Positions 35,744-44,789 of a stretch of 64,000 nt of DNA are shown piece by piece. This DNA is from Vibrio profundi (GTDB taxonomy: Bacteria > Pseudomonadota > Gammaproteobacteria > Enterobacterales > Vibrionaceae), in NCBI RefSeq assembly GCF_005281835.1, contig NZ_RZIS01000008.1, positions 160,720 to 224,719 of the forward strand, read 5' to 3'. Position numbers and translations under genes: made by a program. Below the pieces are notes generated by a model that did not search any database, was not told the DNA's origin, and saw nothing but the letters and a program-made list of their open reading frames with translations. How positions within the stretch are numbered: position 1 is the first letter of the stretch; each line of letters starts with the position of its first letter.

Positions 35744-37309
35744 TTAGGACTCTTCCTGTGACGAGTTCAAATTCGCGATTTTACTTAAACGATGATCGAG
35801 CGGGGATACCGCCGCCTTACTTTCTTCAGCCAAACTTTCACTTTGTGCAAGATCGGTAAGCGCGACTGAAATCGGCTTTTTCACCTCAACCCCAAGTGAT
35901 TTAAAGCTTTCTGCTTGGCGAATCACATTGCCACGCCCCGTAGCTAATTTATTCATGGCACCTTGATAGCTCTGATTGGCTTTATCTAACGCCCCGCCGA
36001 GTCCTTCCATGTCATCCACAAACAAACGCAGTTTGTCGTAAAGCTTACTGGCACGCTCTGCGATCACTTTGGCGTTTTGGCTTTGACGTTCATTTCGCCA
36101 CAAATTATCTATCGTTCTCAATGCCACCAGCAAGGTCGTTGGGCTCACCAAAATAATATTATGTTCCATCGCATCTTTAACCAAACTAGGGTCAGCCTGA
36201 ATCGCGACTTGGAATGCGGGTTCCACGGGTACAAACATCAATACGTAATCCAAACTTTGGATCCCTTTCAATTGATGATAATCCTTCTGACTTAACCCTT
36301 TAATGTGCGCACGCAAAGCCAATAAGTGATCACGTAAAGCGCTATCTCGCTGTTGATCGCTTTCTGCATTGAAGTAACGTTCGTATGCGACCAAGGCCAT
36401 TTTAGAATCGACCACGACTTGCTTATCTTGAGGTAAGTGAACAATCACATCTGGCTGGTAACGCTTGCCCGCTTCGTTCTGCAAATTCACCTGAGTTTGG
36501 TATTCATGTCCTTCTCGCAAGCCGGAATCAGCTAATACTCGTGCGAGCACCACTTCCCCCCAATTACCTTGCTGCTTATTATCGCCTTTCAATGCTTGCG
36601 TCAGATTAACCGCTTCACGGGTCATGTTTTCGTTTAATCGCTGTAGGTTCTTCAGCTCATGTACCAGAGTATGTCTTTCTTTCGCTTCTTGGCTGAAGCT
36701 ATCATTCACTTGCTTCTTAAAACCTTCCAACTGTTCTTTTAAAGGCGACAGTAGCCCTTCAAGGCTTTGTTTGTTTTGCTGATCGACTTTGGCGGTTTTG
36801 GTTTCAAATAACTGGTTCGCAAGGTGTTCAAATTGCTGCTTTAAACGACTTTCCGCCTGCTCTAAGAGTTGCAGTTTTTCGCTATTGGCGAGGTTTTCTT
36901 GATCGTGGCGGGCTTCTTGTTCACGCAGTTCTGCTTCCAATTCCGCTTTATGATCTTTTAGGTGATTGATCTCATCTGCGTATTGCTGACGCTCTTGCTT
37001 AACGGCTTCAAAATAACGCAGCTTTTCCATCGCAGCCATTACTTTTCCGTGAGCTTGCTTGAGCTCATACGCAGCTTTATCACGCTCGCCATCAAGTTCA
37101 TCCAACTCTTGCTGCGCTTGCGCAAGCGACTGTTGGAGCTGCGTACTTTTGGAATCAAATAACTGCTGACTAGAATCAATTTGTTGCTCTAACAACTGCT
37201 GTTGGAATGACATTTTCTGTTTCACCCACCAACCAACCGCTAGCCCACAGGTCACCGAACTGGCAAGAGCCGCAAGTAGAGTGGTTTGATGTTCAAGAAT
37301 CCATTGCAT
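35744..37309 (-). CDS. rmuC: DNA recombination protein RmuC
   Basis: RmuC limits recombination at inverted repeats in E. coli; the fold is related to restriction endonucleases. 521 residues: an N-terminal membrane helix (TLLAALASSVTCGLAVGWWV), a long coiled coil (about 30-200) and the conserved RmuC domain with KGDNKQQGNWGEVVLARVL, QPDVIVHLP and VVDSKMAL (the nuclease-like D...DxK pattern). Order rmuC-ubiE-ubiJ-ubiB matches E. coli. Starts with ATG at 37309. Confidence 0.95.
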   Translation of the reverse strand: MQWILEHQTTLLAALASSVTCGLAVGWWVKQKMSFQQQLLEQQIDSSQQLFDSKSTQLQQSLAQAQQELDELDGERDKAAYELKQAHGKVMAAMEKLRYFEAVKQERQQYADEINHLKDHKAELEAELREQEARHDQENLANSEKLQLLEQAESRLKQQFEHLANQLFETKTAKVDQQNKQSLEGLLSPLKEQLEGFKKQVNDSFSQEAKERHTLVHELKNLQRLNENMTREAVNLTQALKGDNKQQGNWGEVVLARVLADSGLREGHEYQTQVNLQNEAGKRYQPDVIVHLPQDKQVVVDSKMALVAYERYFNAESDQQRDSALRDHLLALRAHIKGLSQKDYHQLKGIQSLDYVLMFVPVEPAFQVAIQADPSLVKDAMEHNIILVSPTTLLVALRTIDNLWRNERQSQNAKVIAERASKLYDKLRLFVDDMEGLGGALDKANQSYQGAMNKLATGRGNVIRQAESFKSLGVEVKKPISVALTDLAQSESLAEESKAAVSPLDHRLSKIANLNSSQEES

Positions 37310-37446
37310 GATAATGATTTAGCCTAATTAGAAATGCTTACTAGAATGGTATTTTGATACTGGATAAATGTCCAGTTTGTCGTATCTAATTTCGCCAGAT
37401 AGACTAGGCGCTCCGTACCCTATTCACTAACCTATATTGAGTTGTT

Positions 37447-38355
37447 ATGAACGAACGTCGCGCTTTAGGCTTTGGTCTCTCCGCTGTCTTATTGTGGTCC
37501 ACCGTGGCTACCGCATTCAAGCTGACCCTCGCTGAGTTTTCACCGATCCAAATGCTGACGATCGCTAGCGTCGTATCTTCTATCGCTTTAATTATTATCT
37601 GTTTCGTACAAGGTAAACTATCGCAGCTCAGCACCACCTTTTTATCTAACCCTTGGTATTACTTATTGCTTGGGTTGATAAACCCACTGGCTTACTACCT
37701 GATTTTATTCAAAGCGTACGACTTATTACCCGCTTCTCAAGCGCAAGCTATCAACTACAGCTGGGCCATCACCTTAACACTAATGGCGGCGGTATTTCTT
37801 GGGCAGAAAATCCGCAAACAAGACTGGGTAGCCTGCGCATTCAGCTATTTAGGGGTAGTGGTTATTGCGACCAAAGGGAATGTGCTTGGGATGCAGTTTG
37901 ATAGCCCGCTCGGGGTAGGGTTAGCGTTGCTCTCGACCTTATTATGGGCTGGGTACTGGATCCTCAATACCAAAAATAAAGCCGACCCGGTCATCGGGGT
38001 ATTACTTGGCTTTTTGGTCGCCTTGCCATTTGCAATTGGCCTTAGCATCTATGAGGGCGAAAGCTGGAGCCAGATTAGTACTAAAGGCTGGCTCGCTGTC
38101 ACTTACGTGGGTTTATTTGAAATGGGGATTACTTTCGTACTGTGGCTAAGCGCATTAAAATCGACCAACAACACCGCGCGTATCAGCAACCTTATTTTTG
38201 CTTCACCGTTTATCTCGTTAATGTTGCTGGCCACCATTATAGGCGAAGAGATTCACCCAACCACTCTCATCGGGTTAGTGCTGATCATTGCGGGGTTAGT
38301 GATTCAACAAGTGAAGTTTTCAAAAAACAAATCATTAGCCAGCGACAAGTCTTAA
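37447..38355 (+). CDS. EamA/DMT family transporter
   Basis: A 302-residue inner-membrane protein with ten hydrophobic helices in two EamA repeats, each opening with a small-residue-rich helix (FGLSAVLLWSTVATAFK and GVGLALLSTLLWAGYWIL). Members of this superfamily export metabolites or amino acids; the substrate here is unknown. Divergent from rmuC, with a shared terminator at its end. Not closely similar to the second DMT gene at 42317. Confidence 0.88.
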   Translation: MNERRALGFGLSAVLLWSTVATAFKLTLAEFSPIQMLTIASVVSSIALIIICFVQGKLSQLSTTFLSNPWYYLLLGLINPLAYYLILFKAYDLLPASQAQAINYSWAITLTLMAAVFLGQKIRKQDWVACAFSYLGVVVIATKGNVLGMQFDSPLGVGLALLSTLLWAGYWILNTKNKADPVIGVLLGFLVALPFAIGLSIYEGESWSQISTKGWLAVTYVGLFEMGITFVLWLSALKSTNNTARISNLIFASPFISLMLLATIIGEEIHPTTLIGLVLIIAGLVIQQVKFSKNKSLASDKS

Positions 38356-38380
38356 CGTTTAATTGTTGCAGGCGCCCCAA

Positions 38381-38410
38381 CGAAAAAGGCTAGCATTCGC
38401 TAGCCTTTTT
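38381..38410. terminator. Bidirectional terminator between the DMT and HDOD genes
   Basis: AAAAAGGCTAGC / GCTAGCCTTTTT with an ATTC loop. Confidence 0.9.
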
Positions 38411-38425
38411 ACTTATTCAATCGAC

Positions 38426-39256
38426 TTAATCTGAGAATAACTCATAGGCTAGCTCACTGCCTTGGCCTCTAACCCCATCAATTACCGCAATCATCTCATC
38501 TGGAATACTCAGCGCTTTTGCCGCCGGATGGCTATGCAAAAATTCGAGCTTTTCGCTTTCATCCAACATCGAGTCCCAACGGTTGTGTATTTCGCGCGAT
38601 AAGTACATCAAACACGCCAGTTTTTTCGAGACACGCGCCTTACCGGGACGGTTCACATTGGCGATAGCATCTGCCATTTCTGGTGGGAATTTCCAAGCCT
38701 GAGCTAAGCGTGAACCCAATTCAGGCGCATCGGTTTGCAAAACTTCTCTTTGCACTGCTAAAGCACTTTCACCCGCTTCGACTCGAGCAGCGATCTCAAC
38801 CGCTTGCTCTGGCACCAATGAATGGATCATCAATTCGCCGATGTTATGCAAAACCCCAGTCGTAAACACTTCATTCGGATCTAAGCCGATTTGTCCTGCG
38901 AGTTTGCTGGCGATCATCGAAATCTCAAAGGTATTCGACCAATAGTCTTTAACATTAAGGGTTTCAATTTTTGGGAAAGCACTAGAAAGAATAGAAGAGG
39001 AAACTAAAGTTCGAACCGCGCCACTTCCGACCCGTATGATGGCATCGTTAATGGTCGAAACAGGTTTGTTTCCACCAAAATGCGCTGAGTTTGCCATGCG
39101 TAAGATACGAGCACTCAGTACCTGTTCCATCGACATTTTTTTTGATAATTCGCCGAAATCGACGTTTTCTCGGTTCACCATTTCAAGCAATTCTTGAAGA
39201 ATGCTCTCAATGCGGGGAAGTTCATTGAGACGGGATATCAAAGCTTGCTGGCTCAT
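38426..39256 (-). CDS. HDOD domain-containing protein
   Basis: A 276-residue cytosolic protein with a single HDOD domain (about 10-210), a degenerate HD phosphohydrolase relative found in signalling proteins. Landmarks are LPRIESILQELLEMVN, ARILRMANSAHFG and GVLHNIGELMIH. The canonical HD metal pair seems incomplete, as usual in HDOD. I chose the ATG at 39256, eight bases after AAGGAG; the frame opens 22 codons earlier without a ribosome site. Role unknown; relatives act in motility and stress signalling. Confidence 0.88.
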   Translation of the reverse strand: MSQQALISRLNELPRIESILQELLEMVNRENVDFGELSKKMSMEQVLSARILRMANSAHFGGNKPVSTINDAIIRVGSGAVRTLVSSSILSSAFPKIETLNVKDYWSNTFEISMIASKLAGQIGLDPNEVFTTGVLHNIGELMIHSLVPEQAVEIAARVEAGESALAVQREVLQTDAPELGSRLAQAWKFPPEMADAIANVNRPGKARVSKKLACLMYLSREIHNRWDSMLDESEKLEFLHSHPAAKALSIPDEMIAVIDGVRGQGSELAYELFSD

Positions 39257-39351
39257 TGGCTCACTCCTTTCGCACGCTACCCTTCTTAATATAGAACAGT
39301 TTCGTCGCTTTAGAGTGAGCAATAATCGAATTACTTACGGGAGGAGATACC

Positions 39352-40545
39352 TTACACCCACTGACCTGCAACGTAGCCGCTCGACCAGCACCATTGGAAA
39401 TTATACCCGCCTAACCAACCAGTTACGTCCATCACTTCACCAATGAAATATAGGCCAGACACCTTTTTACATTCCATGGTTTTAGAAGAAAGGTAATCCG
39501 TGTCTACGCCGCCTAGCGTCACTTCTGCCGTGCGATAGCCTTCAGTGCCGTTCGGAGCAATTTTCCAGTTTTCTAGATGCTCCACAATGGCGGCTAACTG
39601 CTTTTCATTGAACTGCTTTAACGGTTTATCATCGAGCTCTTTACGCTCAACCAACACTTCAACCAAACGCTTCGGTAATACTTTCGCTAAAGTATTTTTC
39701 AAACTCTGATTTGGGTGTTTTTCACGTGAACGCTCCAGTAACTCAGCCACATCCGCTTCTGGAACTAAATTGATGGATACCGCTTGTCCTGCTTTCCAGA
39801 ATGACGAGATTTGTAAGACTGAAGGGCCAGATAAACCGCGATGGGTAAACAGCAAGGCTTCTTTGAACAATGTGCCATCTTGCGCTGTAATTTCGGCCGG
39901 AATCGCGATACCAGACAGCTCTGAAAAGTCTTCTTTGTCTTGTTTATGCAGCGTAAACGGAACTAAACCTGCTGTAGTCGGGAGCACTGGAAGGTCGAAC
40001 TGTTCAGCGATTTTATAGCCAAATGGGGTTGCACCAAGCTTTGGCATTGATAAACCGCCTGTCGCCACGACTAACGATTCACATTCCAGTACATCGGTAT
40101 TGGCATGCAAGGTAAACCCGGTATCTGTTTTCTCGATCGAGTGTACATCACACTGGTAACGCTGCGAGATATTGGGCATGTCACATTCACTAAGCAGCAT
40201 CTTCACAATGTCTTTAGCGGTATGATCATTCACGCAAAACAGTTGCCCGTGATCGCGCTCTTCAAATTCGATTTCATGTTTGCTAATCATTGAAATGAAG
40301 TCCCAGTTGGTATACTGAGACAAAGCAGATTTCACGAAGTGGGGGTTGTTGCAGAGGAAGTTATTCGCACTCACATCGTAGTTTGTGAAGTTACAACGGC
40401 CGCCACCAGAGATAAGAATTTTACGTCCCGGCTTTTTCGCATGATCAACAACCAATACACGTCGACCTCGCTTTCCAGCTTCCGCAGCACACATTAAGCC
40501 TGCGGCACCAGCACCAATCACGATTACATCAAATTTTTCACTCAT
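39352..40545 (-). CDS. yhiN: NAD(P)/FAD-dependent oxidoreductase, HI0933/YhiN family
   Basis: A 397-residue flavoprotein. The N-terminal dinucleotide-binding motif is VIGAGAAGLMCAAEAGKRG, followed by the family signature GRKILISGGGRCNFTN and near the end FIGEVMDVTGWLGGYNFQWCWSSG. Physiological substrate unknown. In E. coli yhiN also lies near uspB and uspA, which agrees with the order here. Monocistronic; no ribosome site stronger than AAGC..ATGAG is seen. Confidence 0.9.
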   Translation of the reverse strand: MSEKFDVIVIGAGAAGLMCAAEAGKRGRRVLVVDHAKKPGRKILISGGGRCNFTNYDVSANNFLCNNPHFVKSALSQYTNWDFISMISKHEIEFEERDHGQLFCVNDHTAKDIVKMLLSECDMPNISQRYQCDVHSIEKTDTGFTLHANTDVLECESLVVATGGLSMPKLGATPFGYKIAEQFDLPVLPTTAGLVPFTLHKQDKEDFSELSGIAIPAEITAQDGTLFKEALLFTHRGLSGPSVLQISSFWKAGQAVSINLVPEADVAELLERSREKHPNQSLKNTLAKVLPKRLVEVLVERKELDDKPLKQFNEKQLAAIVEHLENWKIAPNGTEGYRTAEVTLGGVDTDYLSSKTMECKKVSGLYFIGEVMDVTGWLGGYNFQWCWSSGYVAGQWV

Positions 40546-40611
40546 AGCAGTCTGCTTACCAATACCTTTCTCGCTCGGTCAAATGATGTCCTGTCGTTTG
40601 ACTTCAGCCAA

Positions 40612-40642
40612 TAAAAAAGGATGTGCAAAACAGCACATCCTT
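40612..40642 (-). terminator. Terminator downstream of uspB
   Basis: Minus strand: AAGGATGTGCTGTTTTGCACATCCTTTTTTA; stem AAGGATGTGC / GCACATCCTT with a TGTTTT-type loop, followed by a T run. It lies 90 bases after the uspB stop. Confidence 0.85.
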
Positions 40643-40731
40643 ACTAATTTGTCGCTATTCTAACGGCAAAATCACACAATGCAATTGATGAACAATCGCT
40701 CAACCTAATCAAGCAAGCCTAGCGTGCATTT

Positions 40732-41055
40732 CTACACGATAAAGGCTGCCAACAAGGTAACGCCCAGCAACGACATAGACAAAATGAATAGCTCTCGGAC
40801 TCGATCACATTTGGAAGTAAACACGGTATCGTGATGATGATGATACTCTTTACTTTTAATGTAATGGAAAAGACGAACTTGCTTGGTCACATTGCCATGC
40901 GTAGTGAAAAAGCCACCACCATCAACTTGTTGATAAAGCAATGGGTGAGCTTCACGCATAATGTATATCAGTGTGCGTAGCGCCGTTAAATATCGAGCCC
41001 AGTTAACACACGTCACCAACATCAGTGCAAATAGAATAGTGTCTCCGCTGATCAT
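40732..41055 (-). CDS. uspB: Universal stress protein B
   Basis: A 107-residue inner-membrane protein with helices at both ends (ISGDTILFALMLVTCVNW and LFILSMSLLGVTLLAAFIV) around a soluble middle. The core HPLLYQQVDGGGFFTTHG closely matches E. coli UspB (DPLLYQYVDGGGFFTSHG), as does KQVRLFHYI. UspB is a sigma-S dependent stress protein linked to ethanol tolerance in E. coli. Here it is separated from uspA by ferritin. Confidence 0.95.
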   Translation of the reverse strand: MISGDTILFALMLVTCVNWARYLTALRTLIYIMREAHPLLYQQVDGGGFFTTHGNVTKQVRLFHYIKSKEYHHHHDTVFTSKCDRVRELFILSMSLLGVTLLAAFIV

Positions 41056-41122
41056 CTCTTCCTCCCTACATCTTCAAGAAGCTCAAGAGAAAAAGACAAC
41101 CAGTGGCTAATTTCTCACAGTA

Positions 41123-41650
41123 TTAAACTGCAGGAGCTTCCATTATTGAAGATGAACCTTCCTTTGCCAATTGCGCTAAATCTTTATCAATGAAGAACAA
41201 CGCTTTACCGTCTTCACCAACAAGTTCTAGCTTATCCAAAATACCTTTAAACAGCTTTTCTTCTTCGTGCTGCTCTGCAACGTACCATTGCAGGAAGTTA
41301 AACGTTGAGTAATCTTGGTTTGTGAAAGCAACATGAGCCAATTTATTGATTCTTTGAGTGATCATTTGCTCGTGTTCGTAAGTTTCACGGAATACCGCAC
41401 CTAGGCTTTCAAAGTCATGGTTAGGCGCTTCAATCGCCCCTAAGATTGGCATTGCACCCGTCTCGCTTACGTAAGTAAACAGGCGTTGCATGTGCTCCAT
41501 TTCTTCGACTGCATGAGCGCGTAAAAACTCGGCTGCACCTTCAAATCCGTTATCTTCACACCAAGCACTCATTTGTAAGTATAGATTGGATGAGAAAAAT
41601 TCTAGATTAATTTGCTCATTCAGTTGTTCAACCATAGTTTTAGACAGCAT
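41123..41650 (-). CDS. ftnA: Non-haem ferritin
   Basis: Ferritin stores iron as a mineral inside a 24-mer shell. 175 residues. Ferroxidase-centre ligands are visible in INLEFFSSNLYLQMS (Glu17), HAVEEMEHMQRL (Glu50 and His53), the Glu near 94 (TYEHEQ) and QWYVAEQHEEEKLF (Gln/Glu near 127-130). AGGAG precedes the ATG. It sits between uspB and uspA, an insertion relative to E. coli. No Fur box is evident upstream. With ryhB in the same window it forms part of the iron economy, without evidence of direct control. Confidence 0.96.
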   Translation of the reverse strand: MLSKTMVEQLNEQINLEFFSSNLYLQMSAWCEDNGFEGAAEFLRAHAVEEMEHMQRLFTYVSETGAMPILGAIEAPNHDFESLGAVFRETYEHEQMITQRINKLAHVAFTNQDYSTFNFLQWYVAEQHEEEKLFKGILDKLELVGEDGKALFFIDKDLAQLAKEGSSSIMEAPAV

Positions 41651-41827
41651 TGAAGTCTCCTAGTTACGCCTTAAATTTATTCTACTATATCATTATTTAA
41701 TCAATATCTCGTAGCTCAATCATCCCTCACTTTGTTACGCAAACCAATGGATATGCGATCGCTCAGTCAAAAAAGGAAATTGTCTGGTGCTAACCTATAA
41801 TAAGTTCATAAGTAGGGAGATAGTCGT

Positions 41828-42262
41828 ATGAGTTACCAACATATTTTAGTCGCCGTCGATTTATCAGACGACAGTAAGATTCTGGTGGATAAAGCCGTAG
41901 CCCTCGCCAAACCACTCGAGGCCAAGGTTTCCTTTATTCATATCGATATCAATTACGCCGAGCTCTACACAGGTTTAATTGACATCAACATGGCTGAAAC
42001 CCAGCATCAAGCTATGGAAGCCTCACGCATCCAACTGCAAAACTTTGCGGAACATGCGCGCTACCCAGTGACTCACACATTGATTGGTAGTGGCGATCTC
42101 AGCCATGAGCTGTGTGACACTATAAAAGAATTTAATATTGATTTAGTCGTGTGCGGCCACCACCAAGATTTCTGGAGCAAATTACTCTCTTCCACTAGGC
42201 AACTCATCAACGCCTCTCCGGTTGATATGTTGGTCATTCCACTTAAGGATTCGGAGGACTAA
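41828..42262 (+). CDS. uspA: Universal stress protein A
   Basis: A 144-residue cytosolic UspA-fold protein. Starts MSYQHILVAVDLSDDSK, as in E. coli UspA, with the later motifs FIHIDINYAELYTG and DLVVCGHHQDFW. UspA-type members lack a full ATP-binding G-2x-G-9x-G loop, as here. Induced in stationary phase and many stresses in relatives. Divergent from ftnA; GGGAG precedes the ATG by about nine bases. Confidence 0.95.
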   Translation: MSYQHILVAVDLSDDSKILVDKAVALAKPLEAKVSFIHIDINYAELYTGLIDINMAETQHQAMEASRIQLQNFAEHARYPVTHTLIGSGDLSHELCDTIKEFNIDLVVCGHHQDFWSKLLSSTRQLINASPVDMLVIPLKDSED

Positions 42263-42316
42263 TAGCGATAACTTCGTTAAACTGCGGCGTATCCATTCAC
42301 GAAATGATTATTATTT

Positions 42317-43210
42317 ATGAGTTATCTCGCTGCTGTCACCCTATTATGGGCGTTCTCATTTAGCCTGATCGGCGTTTATCTCGCGGGTCAGGTTGATTCA
42401 TGGTTTTCGGTTCTGATGCGTGTGGGCTTAGCTAGCCTAGTATTTTTGCCTTTCCTCAAATTCCGCGACGTACCTAAATCCCTCATTGCCAAACTGATGG
42501 CGATTGGCGGTATTCAGTTAGGTTTAATGTACTGCTTCTACTACCAATCTTTTTTACTCCTCTCCGTACCTGAAGTCTTACTGTTCACTGTTTTCACCCC
42601 GATTTACGTCACACTGCTTTACGATCTATTGAAAGGCCAATTCTCACCTTGGTATTTGGTAACCGCCGCGATTGCAGTTTTAGGGGCCGTGTTCATCAAG
42701 TTTGCGGGCATTAACGACAACTTCTTGGTGGGTTTCTTAGTGGTTCAAGGCGCGAACTTATGTTTCGCAATTGGCCAAGTCAGCTACAAAGTGGTGATGG
42801 AACAAGAGTCAGTAGAGCTGCCTCAACATACCGTATTTGGCTACTTTTACTTAGGTGCACTCTGTGTCGCCTCTGTGGCTTTCATGCTGCTTGGCAACAT
42901 CGACAAATTACCGACCACCAGCCTACAGTGGGGCATCTTAGTGTACCTTGGCTTAATTGCTTCTGGGGTCGGCTACTTTGTATGGAATAAAGGGGCTTGT
43001 ACCGTCAATGCTGGTGCACTCGCCGTTATGAACAACGCACTGGTTCCTGCTGGGCTAGTGGTCAATATTCTGATTTGGAATCGTGATGTCGATCTTGTGC
43101 GACTCGCTACCGGTGGTGGCATTATTCTACTGTCGCTGTGGGTTAATGAGACTTGGGTGAAAAAGCGCATTAACAACGCGACTCCGACAAGCGATGTTGC
43201 AAAAAGCTAG
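42317..43210 (+). CDS. DMT family transporter
   Basis: A 297-residue inner-membrane protein with ten hydrophobic segments in two EamA halves (starting SYLAAVTLLWAFSFSLIGVY and VVQGANLCFAIGQVSYKV). Substrate unknown; the closest subfamily I recall is the carboxylate/amino acid/amine type. It follows uspA by 54 bases on the same strand, so co-transcription is possible. Ended by a terminator. Confidence 0.88.
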   Translation: MSYLAAVTLLWAFSFSLIGVYLAGQVDSWFSVLMRVGLASLVFLPFLKFRDVPKSLIAKLMAIGGIQLGLMYCFYYQSFLLLSVPEVLLFTVFTPIYVTLLYDLLKGQFSPWYLVTAAIAVLGAVFIKFAGINDNFLVGFLVVQGANLCFAIGQVSYKVVMEQESVELPQHTVFGYFYLGALCVASVAFMLLGNIDKLPTTSLQWGILVYLGLIASGVGYFVWNKGACTVNAGALAVMNNALVPAGLVVNILIWNRDVDLVRLATGGGIILLSLWVNETWVKKRINNATPTSDVAKS

Positions 43211-43255
43211 CTAACCCAGGTGAAGTATCACCCGGATTTAAAAAGTTACTGAAAC

Positions 43256-43288
43256 GAAAAAGAGCGCTATTAAAGCGCTCTTTTTTTG
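43256..43288 (+). terminator. Rho-independent terminator after the second DMT gene
   Basis: AAAAAGAGCGCT / AGCGCTCTTTTTTT with an ATTAA loop. Its A-run could also serve the convergent gene at 43338. Confidence 0.9.
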
Positions 43289-43337
43289 TATTCCATTTAT
43301 TTCAACAAAGCAGTCATTGATGGCTTATACATTTTGC

Positions 43338-43826
43338 CTAGTGAACCTGCCCGGCAGAGAAGGTCGCACTTTCAATATTGTCCATGCTTTGATTAAGTCG
43401 GCTAAATTGCTTTTCTAGCGATTGATGCTTTTTAAGCAGCTTTTGTTGTTTCTTGACGACTTTTGCTAACGCTTTCGCGTGTTTTTTCTGTTTCTTAAGC
43501 GCTTTCTTTGCCTTCTTCAGCGACTTTTTATCCAGCATTTCGGCCGCAACTGGCTGCGGAGCTTCTGCTGCTACAACATTCAGCGTCACAGGCTCACTAC
43601 GGCTTGGCAAAGTTTCCGCTAATAAACCACAAGCCACTTTCTCGGCATCCGGTTTAGATTGGCAGCTCGCGGGCGGAATTGCAGCAGGTTTGCATAAGTT
43701 ATTTTTATCTGCGGAAGAGCGCGCACACGAACGGCACACGAATTTAGGTTCAGTGACCAAACTGTGGATCTCTCCTAAGTGCTCACTGATATCTCGACGA
43801 TTTAACTTACAAAAACGTTTAGCCAT
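43338..43826 (-). CDS. Hypothetical protein with cysteine cluster and lysine-rich coiled coil
   Basis: A 162-residue protein I do not recognise by name. Residues 1-50 contain six cysteines, including CRSCARSSADKNNLC, which could bind a metal; the middle is Ala/Pro-rich; residues about 97-150 form a lysine-rich helix (KKSLKKAKKALKKQKKHAKA and on) likely to be coiled coil. No signal peptide or membrane helix. Third-position usage and a start with no nearby alternatives look normal for this genome. It may bind nucleic acid through the basic helix; that is inference from charge only. Confidence 0.65.
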   Translation of the reverse strand: MAKRFCKLNRRDISEHLGEIHSLVTEPKFVCRSCARSSADKNNLCKPAAIPPASCQSKPDAEKVACGLLAETLPSRSEPVTLNVVAAEAPQPVAAEMLDKKSLKKAKKALKKQKKHAKALAKVVKKQQKLLKKHQSLEKQFSRLNQSMDNIESATFSAGQVH

Positions 43827-43926
43827 GCTACAACTCCAGCTAAGAATAATAATAATTCTTAGTTAGATATACCTTTAGAATACGCGTTAAGCAAGGCTTT
43901 ATTAGTAAGTTTTTAGCACGAAATTG

Positions 43927-44706
43927 CTAAGTCATTGATGCCTTTACATAGACATCAAAACGATTTTTTTTAGTTTCGATAGCCATGCTAGGTTTTTGCT
44001 GATCAAGCCATGCTGCGTAATCTGGTCTTTTCACGACCACGCGCTTACTGGCGAGTGCCAAAGCTGGCTGCAGCAAACCATCGGCATCCAGATCGGCACC
44101 CACCAAAGATTGGAATACGCGCATCTCTTTCTTAACCAACGCTGATTTCTTTTTGTTTTCTGGATGTGGGTACATAGGGTCGAGATACACTACATCAGGC
44201 TGTTCGAAGTTCGGGTCTTGAGCCAATTTGTCGAGCGCATCATGGCTAGAAGCGTGTAGCAGCTTCATTCGCTCACCAACCCAACCGCCAATGCTAGGAT
44301 CTTGCTTGGCGCGCTCAATCCCGTCATCCAACAGCGCAGCGACCACAGGGTGACGCTCCACCATTTGTACTTTGCAACCCAGAGAGGCCAGTACAAAAGC
44401 ATCACGCCCTAAGCCCGCAGTGCCATCGAGTACCGTTGGTGTAGCACCTTTATTCAACCCTGCCGCTTTTGCAATGGCTTGGCCTTTACCGCCACCAAAC
44501 TTACGTCGATGACCTACCGCGCCACCCACTAAATCCACGAAAATAGCCCCGAGCTTCGGCTCATCGACTTTACGCAGCTCTAATCTTTGTTCTGTTAAAA
44601 CTAACGCAAACTCACTATTTTGATCGTGCGTTAAATGCCAGCGCTCAGCCAATACGTCTAAGCGTTCAGTTTGATTAGGGTCTTCGCAAATAAGTTGAAG
44701 CTGCAA
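43927..44706 (-). CDS. rsmJ: 16S rRNA (guanine(1516)-N(2))-methyltransferase
   Basis: RsmJ methylates G1516 of 16S rRNA with SAM. Motifs: LRKVDEPKLGAIFVD, GHRRKFGGGKGQA, SAM site DGTAGLGRDAFVLA, and catalytic DPMYPH. I chose the TTG at 44706 (MQLQLICEDPNQ, 259 residues) because GGAG lies six bases upstream and related vibrio proteins begin this way; another TTG 20 codons upstream keeps the frame open but has no ribosome site. E. coli has 250 residues. Near prlC, as in E. coli. Confidence 0.94.
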   Translation of the reverse strand: MQLQLICEDPNQTERLDVLAERWHLTHDQNSEFALVLTEQRLELRKVDEPKLGAIFVDLVGGAVGHRRKFGGGKGQAIAKAAGLNKGATPTVLDGTAGLGRDAFVLASLGCKVQMVERHPVVAALLDDGIERAKQDPSIGGWVGERMKLLHASSHDALDKLAQDPNFEQPDVVYLDPMYPHPENKKKSALVKKEMRVFQSLVGADLDADGLLQPALALASKRVVVKRPDYAAWLDQQKPSMAIETKKNRFDVYVKASMT

Positions 44707-44789
44707 GGGGATCTCCGCCAAGGTGAAGGATTCAAAGAGGTCGCAGTGTACCCGATTGAATGACAAATAAGAATGCGTGACTCACCGGA

